64,000 bases of DNA from Narthecium ossifragum (lineage: Eukaryota > Streptophyta > Magnoliopsida > Dioscoreales > Nartheciaceae): NCBI GenBank assembly GCA_963920575.1, contig OY986970.1, positions 511,001-575,000 of the forward strand, read 5' to 3'. Position 1 is the stretch's first letter, and each line of letters opens with the position of its first letter. The position numbers and the translations under genes are program-made. The notes beneath the pieces were generated by a model. The model saw only the letters and a list, made by a program, of their open reading frames with translations. It ran no database searches and was not told the origin of the DNA. Positions 36,854 through 50,800 of the stretch are shown here, one piece after another.

Positions 36854-38363
36854 TGATAAGACGTGAAAAGTGCACAAATCACCCTTTTAACTAGGTCTCG
36901 TTAGTCTCCGAGCAATGTTATTTTGATTGTCTTTTCCCCATTTCAGGCTTAAAGACCCTCAACGAAGATTAGATCAAGTTTGGTGCTAAAACGAACAAAT
37001 AAAGAACATGCTAGGAGCAAAAGAGCAAAGGAGCAAAGATGAACCATCTTTGACATCAAAACTGTACCTGCTCAGGACGAACCAGATGATGTACCATATA
37101 TGGTTGGAAAGCTCTTGAAGTCTAAATTCCAGAACTTTTTACGGTTCGAGATTTGGAGTTTCCTAGAGGAAGATATGCTATTTTTAGTACAGAGGTGCAG
37201 AAGAAGCAGTTACGGAAAACAAGATCGATCTCATCCAAAAGGAGATCGATCTCCTTGGGCGCTGCGGGAAAAATAGAAGGAAATTGACTAATCCGAGTTA
37301 GGGTTTGTCTTAGGCTATAAATAGCCTTATTTGGGGGCATTTTGGCAGCCTTCCATGGCCGAATTTTGTTGATCTATTGGGGTTTCTCTTAGTTTCTTTC
37401 CCACAAATTAGGTTAGATCTTTGGGAGAAGATCCATGGATGGATGGCTTCAACAACCTTCATCAAGGTGTCCTCTTCTTAAGATGAGTACCTAAACCCTA
37501 GCCTAGGAATTCTATGATGTAATAAAGTTATTTATTAGGGTTTTCTATAGATTATGAGTTGAAAATCATACGTTTGATGATTGAATGGATTGTTTTTATG
37601 TTCTTATCTATTGGTGTGATTATTATTATATGTTAGATGAATGATTTGTTCCTATATGCCCTAGATTTAGGTCTTGTGCATGTTAGGGCTTGAGATTAGG
37701 GATTCTCGTCAAACGTCTATGCTAGGACCATGGATGTGAGGATTTCCTTCTCGTGATTAAAGGCCTTGTAATGCTAGGACCATTACACATAATGCTAGAA
37801 CCATTATGACCGCTTCTTAATCCGTTATTCATCATTATTCGAGATTAGGGATTTCATATGTGCTAGAACCACAACGCTAGTGCCAGAACCACTAGGTTAA
37901 CTCTAATCCTTGATACATTCTAGTAGGCGATCTCAAGGTGCCAGAACCATCTTGATTATTTACCAATATCCATTCTTGATATTATCCCCGACGTCTTCGT
38001 TGAGCGGTAGGACTTCTAGCCATTCACCTATCGACTATATGAAATCATCTAAGTTGATTTATCTGCTCTTATCTTAGGAATACCTAGTAAGTTCTTTATT
38101 ATTGATTAGAGTTCCTTGGCATTATCTTATCCATTAGTACTCTTTTCGTATTTGTTTAGTTCTAGATAAAAACCCAAAAGATTATCTTTTTCCCAACTCC
38201 TTGTTAGGAATTATACCAAGTATACGACTTAAACCATTAGTTCCCTGTGGATTCGACTCGGACTTGCTACTATCTACCCATAAAGTAGTTAGTTAGTAGT
38301 TTGATTATAAATTTGTAATTTTGGCGTCCTTGTTAAGGTAACGACACTTTTCAAGGCGTGTCA
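36854..38363. mobile_element. Solo LTR, unit 2
   Basis: The copy of 17684-19193 with the same gtacg duplication outside. Confidence 0.85.
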
Positions 38364-39914
38364 GTACGTGCAAGATACATTAATCTCCCACTAATCTCTG
38401 GTAGTGTTCCTTGTTAGCAGGAACCTGATTTGGATGCATACCCGGTTTCAAATTTTCTTTCATAGGGGTGCTAACTGGACTGCACGCTGTTATACCAGTC
38501 TCATTGAACAGATCTAAGGCATATTTTCGTTGGGACAGAAAAATACCTTTCTTTGATATTGATGCTTCAATCCCAGGGAGATATTTCAACTGACCAAGAT
38601 CTTTCATTTCAAACTCACGGCCAAGATGATTCTGCAGCGCCTTCCTTTCTTCTAGATCTTTTCTAAGAGCTGTGATCTTTTCTTTATAGAACTTGTGAAC
38701 CTTTCAAACCACCCTTTGGGGGACTGTTTCAATCCGTATAGTGACTTTCTCAATTTACAAACCTATTTGCTTTCTTTAATCTACATATTACATCCAGGAG
38801 GCAACTCCGTATATATTTCTTCTTGGAGATCTCCATGCAGAAATGCAATTTTTACATCGCAAAGGCCAATCAAGATTTACCGTCAGAGATAGTAGAACAC
38901 GAACAATATTAATCTTGGCCACTGGTGCGAATGCCTCCATATAATGGTGAAGACCCACCTACATCCGATGGGTTTCTTCCCTTCAGATAAGTCAACAACT
39001 TCCCTTGTTGAGTTCTTTTGGAGGGACTTCATTTCTTCATTCGTTGCTTCCTTCCATCTGGGATCTTTTAAAGCCTCATGCATACTACTCGGAATAGATG
39101 CAACAGATAATTGATTCACAAATACTTCACTATTCTTTGACTATCTTTGGTAAGACAAAAAATTACTCATAGGATACCTAGGTTTGGAATTAAGAACAGG
39201 TTCATAGTTTACTCTAGGAATTCCTCTTGTAACTCGATTGGGTAGCACTTTCAAGTGGGGTTCAGAATTTACCTGAGACTCAGACATGGGATTGGCTTCA
39301 GAGAGCAATTGGTTATTAATTGGTACATCAGGAAAGGGAGAAGGTAGCTGAAATAATGGAGCTTCCACCTGATCTTGACTATTCTTAGCCTCCAATATGT
39401 GCTCATTTGTCTCATCTGGGCATTCACCACCACTTGGTCATTCACCACTATTATCCAAGTTGCCACTTGGACATCACCATTATCACCCAAGTTGCCACTT
39501 GGCCATTCCCCACTTATAAATTCTAAGGTATCCAAAGAGTGGTTCAGAGTCTTCAATTCATTTCTATTCTCCCCCTGAAGTGGAGACTCAGGGTCAGCAT
39601 AATACATAAAATCTTCGTGAAAGACAACGTCCAGGGTAATATATAACTTGCGAGAGGGGGGTGATAACATCAATAGCCTTTCTGATGTGAGGCATAACCA
39701 ATAAACACACACCAGAGAGCTCGGGGTTCCAATTTTTTCCTCAAGGATTTGTGGAGATGCACAAAAGCTACACACCCAAATACTCTTGGTGACAAATTTG
39801 GCACAACAGGAGCACTTACAGCCTCATGAAGAACATTAAAAGGAGTCTGAAACTGTAGTGAACTGGAAGGTACATGATTGATGAGGTATCTGCAATGGAA
39901 ATGGCCTCACAACA

Positions 39915-39962
39915 GTAACTGATAGAAGAAACACTATTTGCCAGATTTTGGGGGTGGTGGAG
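39915..39962 (+). mobile_element. LINE fragment, 5' piece, unit 2
   Basis: The copy of 20745-20792. Confidence 0.7.
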
Positions 39963-40480
39963 TGATAGGAAACCAGTAGTGGGTCGAGCCAGAGGGCCGA
40001 GTCACGTCATGAGTAGTTTGGAGTCATGTCGTGGGATAAGTCAGTCATATTTGTATTAGTCAATTAGGAGTTATGATTGAGTCAAGTGTAATTATGATTG
40101 ATTTAGGTTGGGTGTGAGCCCAAGTCAGTTGTTAGTCGGGTTGGATATGAGCCATTCGTTAGACGGCTACACATCCAACGGCTATGATGTTATCTAGGTA
40201 TTTGAGAGTCCTAGGGTTTCTATATGCCTCTCTATAAATAGGAGGCAAGAGTCTGTAGTCAGCATCCAGAGAAATAAGAAAAGTGTTAGGGGTTTATCCA
40301 GCCATCAATTGGGTACAAGGGGTCTTCTTCCAACCATCAATTGGGAGAGGGGCGTCCTCGGGCCTTCAATCGAGGATTTATCTTCACCACCTCCATCTTC
40401 TACCTCCTACCCCTAACCCGGTGAGATCTCCCAGATCTAGGATCTCATCAATTGGTATCAGAGCCTAGGTTATCGGCACC

Positions 40481-41572
40481 ATGGCATATTTAAGAGAAGA
40501 AAAGCGGTTTCAGGCGTTGGAACGTGGGTCAGAAGATATCAAAGAGACCATCGTAGACCTATGGGTGTCATCACAGAAAACAACCACCATATTTGAAGAG
40601 CGTCATGAAGTCATGGAGACTAAATTCAACAGTTTGGAAGGGGTCATGCGAGACCTGGTACGGGACTTGGGCAATCAAATTGCAGCCCTGACAGTTAGGA
40701 TTGATGGCGCAGCAGGGGAGTCCTTGGCAAACCCTAAAAACCAGATAAATCCTAATCCTCCATCCACTATCTCATTAGATCCATACCGTCGATCTTCTCA
40801 AACCCTACGCCCTTCCTTGTCTCTTATTAATCCTAACCCAACATCCACCATTAGATCAAATCCCTCCCTTAATCATGACCATCCACTAATTAACCTTTCT
40901 ATATCACCACATAATCCCAACCCTCCATCACATTTACGTAAACCCTTCTCATCCCCACTGTTGGATCGAGTACATGGTATTAGATCCAACTCACAGCCCC
41001 TATTCTCTCTCCTTCCACTCGCTCTCTCTCCCCCAAGATCCCCTCTCAAGACAAGAGTTCCTCTCCCTCATTCCCGTCGACGCCGTCTCCCTCATCACCG
41101 TCGAGCCGGGATCGGTCGACGCCCACCTCCTCTCCCTCATCTCCGTCGAGCCGGGATCGGCCAACGGCCACCTCCATTCCCTCATTCCCGTCGACGCCCA
41201 CCTCCTCTCCCTTATCCCCGTCGACGCTCACCTCCTCTCCCACATCTCCGTCGAGCCGGGATCGGTCGACACCCACCTCCTCTCCCTCATCCCCGTCAAC
41301 GGCCACCTCCTCGCACTCAGCCCCGTCGACGGCCACCCCCAGCTCCACCTCGTCACCGACCGCACGGATCCCGATCCCGCGGCCGTGCTCCACGGCCTCC
41401 GCAGCCGTCCTGCCCCTCGCCGAGATCCCATCTTCTTCATCTCTCTCACCGCCGCCCCCTTCTCCTTTCGACTTCGGCGTCTCCATCTCCCGCGCCGGAA
41501 CTCCACCGATACCCTCATCTCTATCGTATTCTCTACCCAAGCACCGCCGCGATCCCAACAAAATCCCGCTGA
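40481..41572 (+). CDS. Gag-like ORF of the LTR element, unit 2
   Basis: Its translation is identical to the 363-codon frame at 21311-22402, with the same caveat: only the first 80 or so residues look like Gag. Confidence 0.5.
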   Translation: MAYLREEKRFQALERGSEDIKETIVDLWVSSQKTTTIFEERHEVMETKFNSLEGVMRDLVRDLGNQIAALTVRIDGAAGESLANPKNQINPNPPSTISLDPYRRSSQTLRPSLSLINPNPTSTIRSNPSLNHDHPLINLSISPHNPNPPSHLRKPFSSPLLDRVHGIRSNSQPLFSLLPLALSPPRSPLKTRVPLPHSRRRRLPHHRRAGIGRRPPPLPHLRRAGIGQRPPPFPHSRRRPPPLPYPRRRSPPLPHLRRAGIGRHPPPLPHPRQRPPPRTQPRRRPPPAPPRHRPHGSRSRGRAPRPPQPSCPSPRSHLLHLSHRRPLLLSTSASPSPAPELHRYPHLYRILYPSTAAIPTKSR

Positions 41573-41700
41573 GATCCCACCGCCAAATTCGCGGCCCCGA
41601 CCTCTCACCACTGAGAAGCTCGCCGCCGTCATCAAGTCCGGCCTCTCTCCTCCCGAAGTTCCATCTCTCTCTCCATCGCCGGCTTGACTCTCCGCCGCCC

Positions 41701-43218
41701 TTGCAAGCCGCTGCAACTCGTGGCCACCGCCAGAACCAACGCCTCCCCTGTTCCAGCCGCAACCAACCCACTTGCCCTCCGGCATCACCTTCTCCGGGGC
41801 TAGTCCCGTCATCAAGTACCTCGCCTTCACCCCGCAAGCCACGGCCGCCGGATCCTACTCACCAAGCGTCGCTGCCGGTTCCGACCTCCTTCTGCAAGCC
41901 TTCATCACTGCCAGATCTGACCTTGTCCTCACTCCGGCATCTAAGGGCTTTCCCGAAGCCTCCATGGCCGAGGTCGCCCCGGATTGAGGCCCTGATCGTC
42001 GGACCCCCACTCCGGCGACCCTGCTTCTGCCGTTCCTCCTTGCTGAAGAACCCCAGCTATGGGCCTCCGATCTGGGGCTGTTCACATCCATCGGAAGAAC
42101 CAGGAGAAGCTGGAGTCCTTCCAGCCACCGCCAGAACGGATTCCAACCACCGACAGGCCATGGATCGCCACCGACGATCGTCTCTACCCAAGCTTTGCTG
42201 GCGCCGTCCTCCTCCAGATCCGCCACCGCCGTTGTCCTCCGGCGCAATCAAGACCGTTGGATGGCCGCCCGTGCCTCCGGCGACCTTCCCTTTACCGTCT
42301 CCGACGTCCGACGAGCTTCCCTCACAGGCGATCGGACTCCGACCACTCACAGCCGCCGGATTGTTTCTTTCCTTTATGAAGCTTCTTCCTCAGGCATTGG
42401 ACAGATCTCAACCGTCCAAGATGATCAGATCAAATCCCCTATGTCTGAACCCGATCCAACTCGGACTCAGTCTCACAGATTTGATCGAGTCAGATTCAGA
42501 TCAAGCTACACTTGATTTCAAGGAGAATCTTGACCGTACAGCTCTGATCAGATCAGATCCCAGCAAGCTCCATCTGATTAGGCTCAACCCCGGTCACACA
42601 GATTTGATCGAGCTCAATCCCAACCATCCAAGCTCAACAAGGTTGGACTGTACCAGCCAGAACCAATCAAGCCCAGACTTGGACCAGGTCAGACTGAGTC
42701 ATATTCAATTGGGTTCAGCTGATCAGTTGGGTTCACCCAAATTTGGTTACACTAACCAGATCCGATCAAGCCCAAGTCCAGGCCAGTTCATGCTAAGTCA
42801 GATTATATTGGATTCAGTCAGATTCGGTATGGTCAGATTTGATCCAAGCCAGTCCAGCTCCATCACGCCCAGCCAATCAGACTTGACCAAGCTTGATTTC
42901 AGACTTCAGCCAGATCAGACCAGATTTCAGACGATCTCAGCCTTCCAAACAGTGTGCAACAAGCTCCAGCCGTCTGATCAAATTAATCTTGGATCCAACT
43001 GTTTTGATTCTCGATTTGAGCCGGCTCATGCACCTGGAAGCAATGAGGACTATATAATCTACTCGATACTTTATCCAACAGGCACCCAAATCATTTTTGA
43101 TCCGGAAGGATTCGACAAGGCGCAACTGAATCGACCAACAAGGCCACCAGATGACAACGAGCTCGACCTTGAGGACAAGGTCGATTTCAAGGGGTGGAGA
43201 ATGATAGGAAACCAGTAG
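41701..43218 (+). CDS. Long low-complexity ORF of the LTR element, unit 2
   Basis: Identical to the frame at 22531-24048. No domain is recognised and coding status is doubtful. Confidence 0.25.
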   Translation: MQAAATRGHRQNQRLPCSSRNQPTCPPASPSPGLVPSSSTSPSPRKPRPPDPTHQASLPVPTSFCKPSSLPDLTLSSLRHLRAFPKPPWPRSPRIEALIVGPPLRRPCFCRSSLLKNPSYGPPIWGCSHPSEEPGEAGVLPATARTDSNHRQAMDRHRRSSLPKLCWRRPPPDPPPPLSSGAIKTVGWPPVPPATFPLPSPTSDELPSQAIGLRPLTAAGLFLSFMKLLPQALDRSQPSKMIRSNPLCLNPIQLGLSLTDLIESDSDQATLDFKENLDRTALIRSDPSKLHLIRLNPGHTDLIELNPNHPSSTRLDCTSQNQSSPDLDQVRLSHIQLGSADQLGSPKFGYTNQIRSSPSPGQFMLSQIILDSVRFGMVRFDPSQSSSITPSQSDLTKLDFRLQPDQTRFQTISAFQTVCNKLQPSDQINLGSNCFDSRFEPAHAPGSNEDYIIYSILYPTGTQIIFDPEGFDKAQLNRPTRPPDDNELDLEDKVDFKGWRMIGNQ

Positions 43219-43689
43219 TGGGTCGAGCCAGAGGGCCGAGTCACGTCATGAGTAGTTTGGAGTCATGTCGTAGGATAAGTCAGTCATATTTGTATTAGTC
43301 AATTAGGAGTTATGATTGAGTCAAGTGTAATTATGATTGATTTAGGTTGGGTGTGAGCCCAAGTCAGTTGTTAGTCGGGTTGGATATGAGCCATTCGTTA
43401 GACGGCTACACATCCAACGGCTATGATGTTATCTAGGTATTTGAGAGTCCTAGGATTTCTATATGCCTCTCTATAAATAGGAGGCAAGAGTCTGTAGTCA
43501 GCATCCAGAGAAATAAGAAAAGTGTTAGGGGTTTATCCAGCCATCAATTGGGTACAAGGGGTCTTCTTCCAGCCATCAATTGGGAGAGGGGCGTCCTCGG
43601 GCCTTCAATCGAGGATTTATCTTCACCACCTCCATCTTCTACCTCCTACCCCTAACCCGGTGAGATCTCCCAGATCTAGGATCTCATCA

Positions 43690-44158
43690 TGGAGACTGCT
43701 GATACTTGGAACTATTTGGGTGTTCCTCTATCTGATAAAAGGATCAGGGCAGCAAACTTTGCAATGTTGGTGGATAAAATGTTGTCTGAAGTTTTATCAT
43801 GGTAGGGGAAGACTTTCTCGAATCCGGGGCGGTTTTCTGCAAAGATCAGGGCTTTCTGAAGGTTGTCATTGAGTGTGAATCAATCATGGCGGTGCAAATT
43901 GTGAATGGTTTTCGAGTTTGGCCAGAAGAGGTGAAGCCAACGGCCACGAATATATGGAAGGAGGTATTGATGTTGGAGTCTGCTTTGTTTTTACATTTTC
44001 CTAGATCGTGTAATGCTAGGGCTGATGGTATTGCGAGATGGTGTCGCTGTCATGGAGCTCCGTTTAACTGGACTCCGGTAGATGGCATGGATGTCTTGGA
44101 TGGCTTGATGTAAATTTAACCTACGGGCTCAACTAATCAAAAAAAAAAAAAAAAAAAA
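43690..44158 (+). mobile_element. LINE fragment, 3' piece with poly(A), unit 2
   Basis: The copy of 24520-24988; the 20-A tail has the same length. Confidence 0.82.
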
Positions 44159-44379
44159 GATGCCTGTTGCAGTAGTCTCTAATACGTGGTAAAGGTTTAT
44201 TGAAGTTCACTTTCACTGCTAAGTCCCCACATTTTTCATGCTGTCAACACATTTGAATGTAATAACATGGCAATGATCAATTATCAAAGCGGTAATCTTC
44301 CAGCTTTTTCGATTACTGAGAGTAACAACTCATCCATCTCTTTTGGTATGGTGAGGAATTGAGACTGCACAAACCCCCG

Positions 44380-44854
44380 GGATGTTTGGTGAATTGCAAC
44401 CAAACAGTAAAAGTGGAATAAGTCCACAGTAATTTTATCTAACTACTTATTCCAACGTTAATCTCACATATCTCTAAACCCAAAGTAGCATATTCTCAAC
44501 CAAACGCCACCACGAAGAATTGGGAAAAAGTTTGAAACTAATTACGAAGTAATTAAAAGGGTGGCACATCAGGAGGAAAACGATCCTCATTTGGATTCCA
44601 ACCAGCCATCATTATTGACTAAAGAATCTTCAAATGCTATCTTCCTTGATATTTTCTCCACAAGGAAAAAATGGCTACATAATGACAAGTCTCCCTCCCC
44701 CTTAGAAAATTCAAATGCTTTCTTCCTTGATATTTCCTCCACAAAGAAAAAATGGCTACATAAGGACACCTCTCCCTCCATCTTGTTTAACAGAGGAACC
44801 GTTCGTTCCTCCGTCATCTGGCCGGCTAACTTCTGATCAAAAGAGTGCTTCAGA
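44380..44854 (+). promoter_or_regulatory. Gene 3 upstream region with 81-bp tandem duplication
   Basis: Identical to the gene 2 flank. The duplicated segments are 44630-44700 and 44711-44780. Confidence 0.6.
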
Positions 44855-47800
44855 ATGGTGGATACAGGCGAGATATATAGAGTGGCCAGCTTGCGCAGAA
44901 ATAGTTCGGTGTGGAGAAGAGGAGAGGATGTATTCTCGAGGTCGTCGAGGGAGGAAGACGACGAGGAGGCCTTGAAATGGGCTGCGCTGGAGAAGTTGCC
45001 GACTTACGACCGGGTTCGGAAGGGCATACTCACCTTGGCCGATGGAGGCCACCAGGAAGTCGATGTCCAGGGCCTTGGAGTCCAGGAGAAGAGAAACTTG
45101 CTGGAGAGGCTGGTGAGAGTCGCCGAGGAGGACAATGAGAAGTTCTTGTTGAAGCTCAAGGACCGCATCGATCGGTGAGTATAGAATTCTTCCTCCAATT
45201 GTATCGTTCCAAGATTTTCTTTCTTATGTAGCTCATCTGATTTTGGTTTTGATGTTTGCAGAGTCGGGCTTGATCTTCCAATGATCGAAGTGCGCTATGA
45301 ACACCTTAACATCGAAGCCGAGACTCATGTTGGCAACAGAGGATTGCCTACAAACCTCAATGCAACGATCAACACCTTGGAGGTACGTTAGTGTTACTTC
45401 ATCTCTAGACAATTACAGCAACTATCAACACCTCCGTAGTCATGCTCTTATTGATGATTAATTAGTCCTTGTCTTGTTCTTTGAACTAATTAAGGCCATA
45501 GCGAACTACCTTCACATATTGCCAAGTAGGAAGAGACTATTGCCAATCCTTCATGATGTTAGCGGGATCATCAAACCTCGCAGGTATGGATGATCAGATG
45601 AAACCTTCCAAATTCTTATCTTAAGTTCATCAAGAAATAGGGGGGGATTGTGATTGTTTTTATTATCCACATGCAGGATGACACTGCTTTTAGGTCCTCC
45701 TGGTTCAGGGAAGACTACGTTGTTACTGGCCCTTGCAGGAAAGCTAAGTAGCCAACTGAAGGTAACCACCCTTGTAGCCCTGTAAAATTCTCTGGCAAAA
45801 TCTCCATTTGGCGATTAAGTGGAAGGCTTGAAGCGTTTAACAAACACATGCTTTTTGCATACCGATCAAAACAGGTATCTGGGAGAGTCACCTACAATGG
45901 TCATACTATGGATGAGTTTGTTCCTCAGAGAACAGCCGCTTACATAAGTCAGCATGATCTCCATACTGGTGAGATGACGGTTCGTGAGACATTGGCCTTC
46001 TCTGCAAGATGCCAGGGAGTAGGTAGCCGTTATGGTGAGTAAAAATATCTTATTATTGATGACTCGATCCGTATGCAGAATTGTTGTGTAGAGTTTAGAG
46101 GATTAATTGTTTGTTGGTTTTGCATGCACAGAAATGTTAATTGAGCTCTCGAGAAGGGAAAAGGAAGCAAACATCAAACCTGATCCTGACCTCGATGTCT
46201 ACATGAAGGTAATCAAGCTGGAACCAATATTTTTTCTTTCTACCAGCTATCTCGTTCCAAAAGTCTAACTAAACTTTAATTTTCTGTGTTAATGTGATCT
46301 CCCTGTTTCTATATACATCTGCAGGCTGCTGCCATGGGAGGAGAAGAAACCAGTGTCGTCACAGATTACATACTGAAGGCATGTACTGATCTTTGGGAAA
46401 AACACGCATTAAACATGGACCGGTTTAATTTAGGATTTAAAGCATAACTTTTCCGAAGAATGGAGAAGAATTTGTTGCTTGTCAGCTGATCATAAGTTCT
46501 TGTATGCTTCTTGCATGCAGATTTTGGGATTGGACATCTGTGCTGACACCATGGTGGGAAACGAGATGGTGCGAGGCATTTCTGGAGGACAAAGGAAGCG
46601 TGTCACAACAGGTATAGGGGCATCCAAGGTTGCCTTGTTTTCTTTTTGTATGCAGATTACTTGACTTTCCTGGATGATAACGTTGTATTTCTTTGGAAAA
46701 ATGATGTATGGTTCAGGCGAGATGCTTGTCGGACCGGCAAGAGCACTGTTCATGGATGAGATATCCACAGGCCTCGACAGCTCCACGACCTTCCAGATTG
46801 TGAACTCACTGAGGCAATCCATTCACATTCTCGGCGGAACGGCACTTATCTCTCTGCTCCAACCAGCGCCGGAGACATACGACCTTTTCGACGACCTCAT
46901 TCTTCTCTCAGATGGACAGATCGTGTACCAAGGTCCGCGCGAGCTCGTGCTCGAGTTCTTCGAGTCCACGGGCTTCAAATGCCCTCAGAGGAAAGGCACC
47001 GCTGATTTCTTGCAGGAAGTGAGTACTCCACTAGAACAAATCTAGTATACTCTGTTTACATAAGGTCCTGATTAGCTCAAAACGAGTGCCGTTCTGGTCT
47101 GCTAGGTGACATCCAGGAAAGACCAGCAGCAGTATTGGATACGCCATGACCAGCCCTACAGATATGTGCCGGTGAAGGAGTTCGTAGAGGCGTTCCATTC
47201 GTTCCATGTTGACCAGAGTCTGAGAAAAGAGCTCTCTGTTCCATATGACAAGAGCCAGAGCCACCCTGCTGCCCTGACCACCTCCAAATATGGGGTTAAC
47301 AAGAAGGAAGTATTGAAGGTCTGCTTCGAGAAGGAATGGCTGATGATGAAACGGAACTCATTTGTGTACATCTTCAAGGCTGCTCAGGTTACTTATATTT
47401 GATCAACCACTATGCTCTGCACTCGAACTCCATGAGTGTATTCGTTCATTCAGCTTAGGCTGTGTTCTTGTTTCAGCTCACATTGACGGCACTCATCGCG
47501 ATGACAGTCTTCTTCCGAACGAAGTTGCACCAGGACTCTACCACTGATGGGAATATCTACATGGGTTCACTCTTCTTTGCAATTGTAACCTCCATGTTCA
47601 ATGGGTTTTCGGAACTCGCCATGACTGTGCTGAGGATTCCTGTTTTCTTCAAGCAAAGAGATCTGCTCTTCTATCCTGCATGGGCATTTGCAATACCTAC
47701 ATGGATCCTGACGATTCCCATATCATTCATAGAAGTTTCAATTTGGGTGTTCATGACCTATTATGTCATTGGATACGATCCAAATGCGGGAAGGTGCATG

Positions 47801-50800
47801 TTGATCTCATCGCACTCTGCAACACATACAATACCTTTTTTTCGTTCAATGGTCGCTTTGCTTCAGAAGCATAACATCATCTCTTGTTGCATGCAGGTTC
47901 TTTAAACAATATCTACTGCTTCTTGTGGTACATCAGATGGCACTAGGGCTATTCAGGTTGATTGGCGGACTAGGGAGGGAGATGGTTGTTGCCAGCACGT
48001 TTGGACCCTTTGCTCTGGTTATACTTCTGGCTCTGGGAGGATTCGTCCTTTCGAGAGGTTTGCTCTTAAATCTTGTTCATGTTCTTTCCTGTCCTGTTAA
48101 TGGTTAATTAGCTAACTTTCAGCGTTCTTTACCCTGAAACAGAAAGTATAAAGAAATGGTGGATATGGGGCTACTGGATATCGCCACTTATGTATGCTCA
48201 AAATGCAATCTCAGTGAACGAATTTCTTGGGCACCATTGGGATAAGGTTGATGACTTGTACTTGTGAAGGAAAAAAAAAAACCAGAGCCAGATTTGAGGA
48301 GGAAAAGCAGCTCATGTGGTCTTTGATTGTTTTGCAGATTCTTCCTAATGCAACTGAGACGCTTGGAGTGACGGTCTTGAAATCCCGCGGAGTATTTCCC
48401 GAGTCCAAATGGTACTGGATTGGCTTCGGTGCATTGTTCGGATACATATTCCTCTTCAATTTCATGTTTATACTGGCTCTAACTTACCTCGATCGTAAGT
48501 ATCCGCATCCCATTTGGACCAAAATCCACATTTTTTGAAAGCAATCTTCATTCTGAGAGCTTTATATATTGCGTTCAGCGATCGGAACGACTCAGTCATC
48601 TGTGTCTGAAGAGATGTTGAAAGAAAAAGAGGCTAACTTAACAGGAGAAGTTGAAGATACACCGCCAACACCAAGACGGAGATCTGGTTCTGTTTCTAGA
48701 AGTAAGTTGAGCCATCCACCAACCTTTCTGCGATGGCGATCACTGTTAGATCTTTATATGTTACTGATGTTGTGAATGCAGGAAGTGCTGATGGAGCTGC
48801 TAAGAGCAAGAGGTCATCAGGTTCCATGCATGGCATTGATCTGAACAAGAAGGGGATGGTCCTCCCATTCACACCCCTTTCTATCACCTTTGATGATGTA
48901 AAGTACTCCGTCGACATGCCGCAGGTATTTAAACATGCTCTCTGTTTTTGTCAATCCTGGTTGCATACTAAATTTCATGACATCAATGGGGGGATGAAAC
49001 TTGTAGGAAATGAAAGCACAAGGTGTGGGAGAAGACAGACTGGTGCTTCTGAAGAGTGTGAGTGGATCTTTCAGGCCAGGAGTGCTAACAGCTCTCATGG
49101 GTGTTAGCGGAGCCGGGAAGACTACATTGATGGATGTCTTGGCTGGGAGAAAAACAGGTGGATACATCGATGGAAACATCGGCATCTCTGGCTATCCAAA
49201 GAAGCAAGAAACTTTTGCTCGTGTGTCTGGATACTGTGAACAGAATGACATCCACTCCCCAAATGTCACCATTTATGAGTCTCTAGTATACTCTGCATGG
49301 CTTCGATTACCTGCCGAAGTTGACTCTGATACAAGAGAGGTCAGACGAATTCTTAAGAGTATAGCCTATAAATTATTGGCAAATTTCGATTTTTCTTATA
49401 CTAACTAAAGGAACCGGCGACGTACTTAATTCAGATGTTCGTTGAAGAAGTAATGGAGCTTGTAGAGCTCACACCGATAAGAGACTCACTGGTTGGGCTG
49501 CCTGGAGTGAATGGTTTATCAACAGAGCAGCGCAAGAGACTTACCATCGCCGTAGAACTGGTTGCCAATCCCTCTATAATATTCATGGATGAACCAACCT
49601 CTGGCCTTGATGCAAGGGCAGCAGCAATCGTCATGAGGACAGTGAGGAACACGGTCGACACTGGAAGGACAGTTGTCTGCACAATTCACCAGCCTAGCAT
49701 TGATATATTTGAAGCATTCGACGAGGTGAGGAATTTTTTTCATACTCAAAAGTTTCTCGATGGTATCTATCAATGCTAATTTGTAGCGAATACTTGGTCT
49801 TTAATATCCAATTGCATGCAGCTCTTCTTACTGAAACGAGGAGGAGAAGAGATATATGTCGGCCCATTGGGACGCCAATCTATTGAACTAATCTCATATT
49901 TTGAGGTGAGCCTGGATACAATACTCATGAGCACTGTCTATATCGGTGTTGCATGTAAGTACCAATTAGCTAGCTAGAATATAACATGTTTGATTCATTA
50001 GGCACTGGAAGGAGTTAGTAAGATTAAAGACGGCTATAATCCGGCAACATGGATGTTGGAGGTGACTAGTCGAGCACAAGAAGATATATTAGGTGTCAAC
50101 TTCGCTGAAGTATATAGAAATTCCCAACTCTATCAGTAAGTGATCATCTTGTTGATTTCCTCTATGGTATAGCTACCTTGCAATAAAGGCAGAGATTTTT
50201 CCTCATTCCTAACTTGCTAACTAGCTCCTTATTGATTGCAGAAGGAACAAAGCTTTGATCAATGAGTTGAGTACACCAGCTCCAAGTTCAAGTGATCTTC
50301 ACTTCCCAACTCAGTACGCCCAGAACTTCTACACACAGTGCATGGCTTGTTTTTGGAAGCAGCACCTGTCTTACTGGAGGAATCCTTCCTACAACGCAGT
50401 CAGGCTCTTCTTCACAGCTATGGTAGCCTTGTTGTTTGGGACAATATTCTGGGACCTTGGCACTAAAAGGTACATATTTCTTCCTAGATCTAACTCATCT
50501 GTCCTTTAGATTGTTTGTTTGTCCATACTGAACTCTTTTCCCGCTGGCAGGACCACAAAACAGGACGTGCTCAATGCAATGGGCTCCATGTATGGTGCTG
50601 TTCTGTTCATCGGTGTGCAGAATGCTCAATCTGTTCAACCGGTTGTGGCCATCGAAAGAACAGTCTTTTACAGAGAGAGAGCTGCAGGAATGTATTCAGC
50701 TCTGCCATATTCATTTGGACAAGTAATTCCTTCAATACTACCTTGCTCTGTTCTTTAAGAAATTAACTCTCCAGCAATGGATCTCAAACTCTTTCCTGAT

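Larger units (their letters stand above)
34920..39915 (-). mobile_element. Decayed Ty1/copia retrotransposon, unit 2
   Basis: The copy of the element at 15750-20745, with the same stops and the same insertions. RNase H lies in 36729-36391 and the reverse transcriptase pieces near 38607 and 39060. Confidence 0.82.
39963..43689 (+). mobile_element. LTR retroelement without pol, unit 2
   Basis: The copy of 20793-24519. LTRs are 39963-40450 and 43202-43689, the primer-binding site is 40452-40465 and the purine tract 43190-43201. It shares the same three LTR differences, so the insertion predates the 19-kb duplication. Confidence 0.9.
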
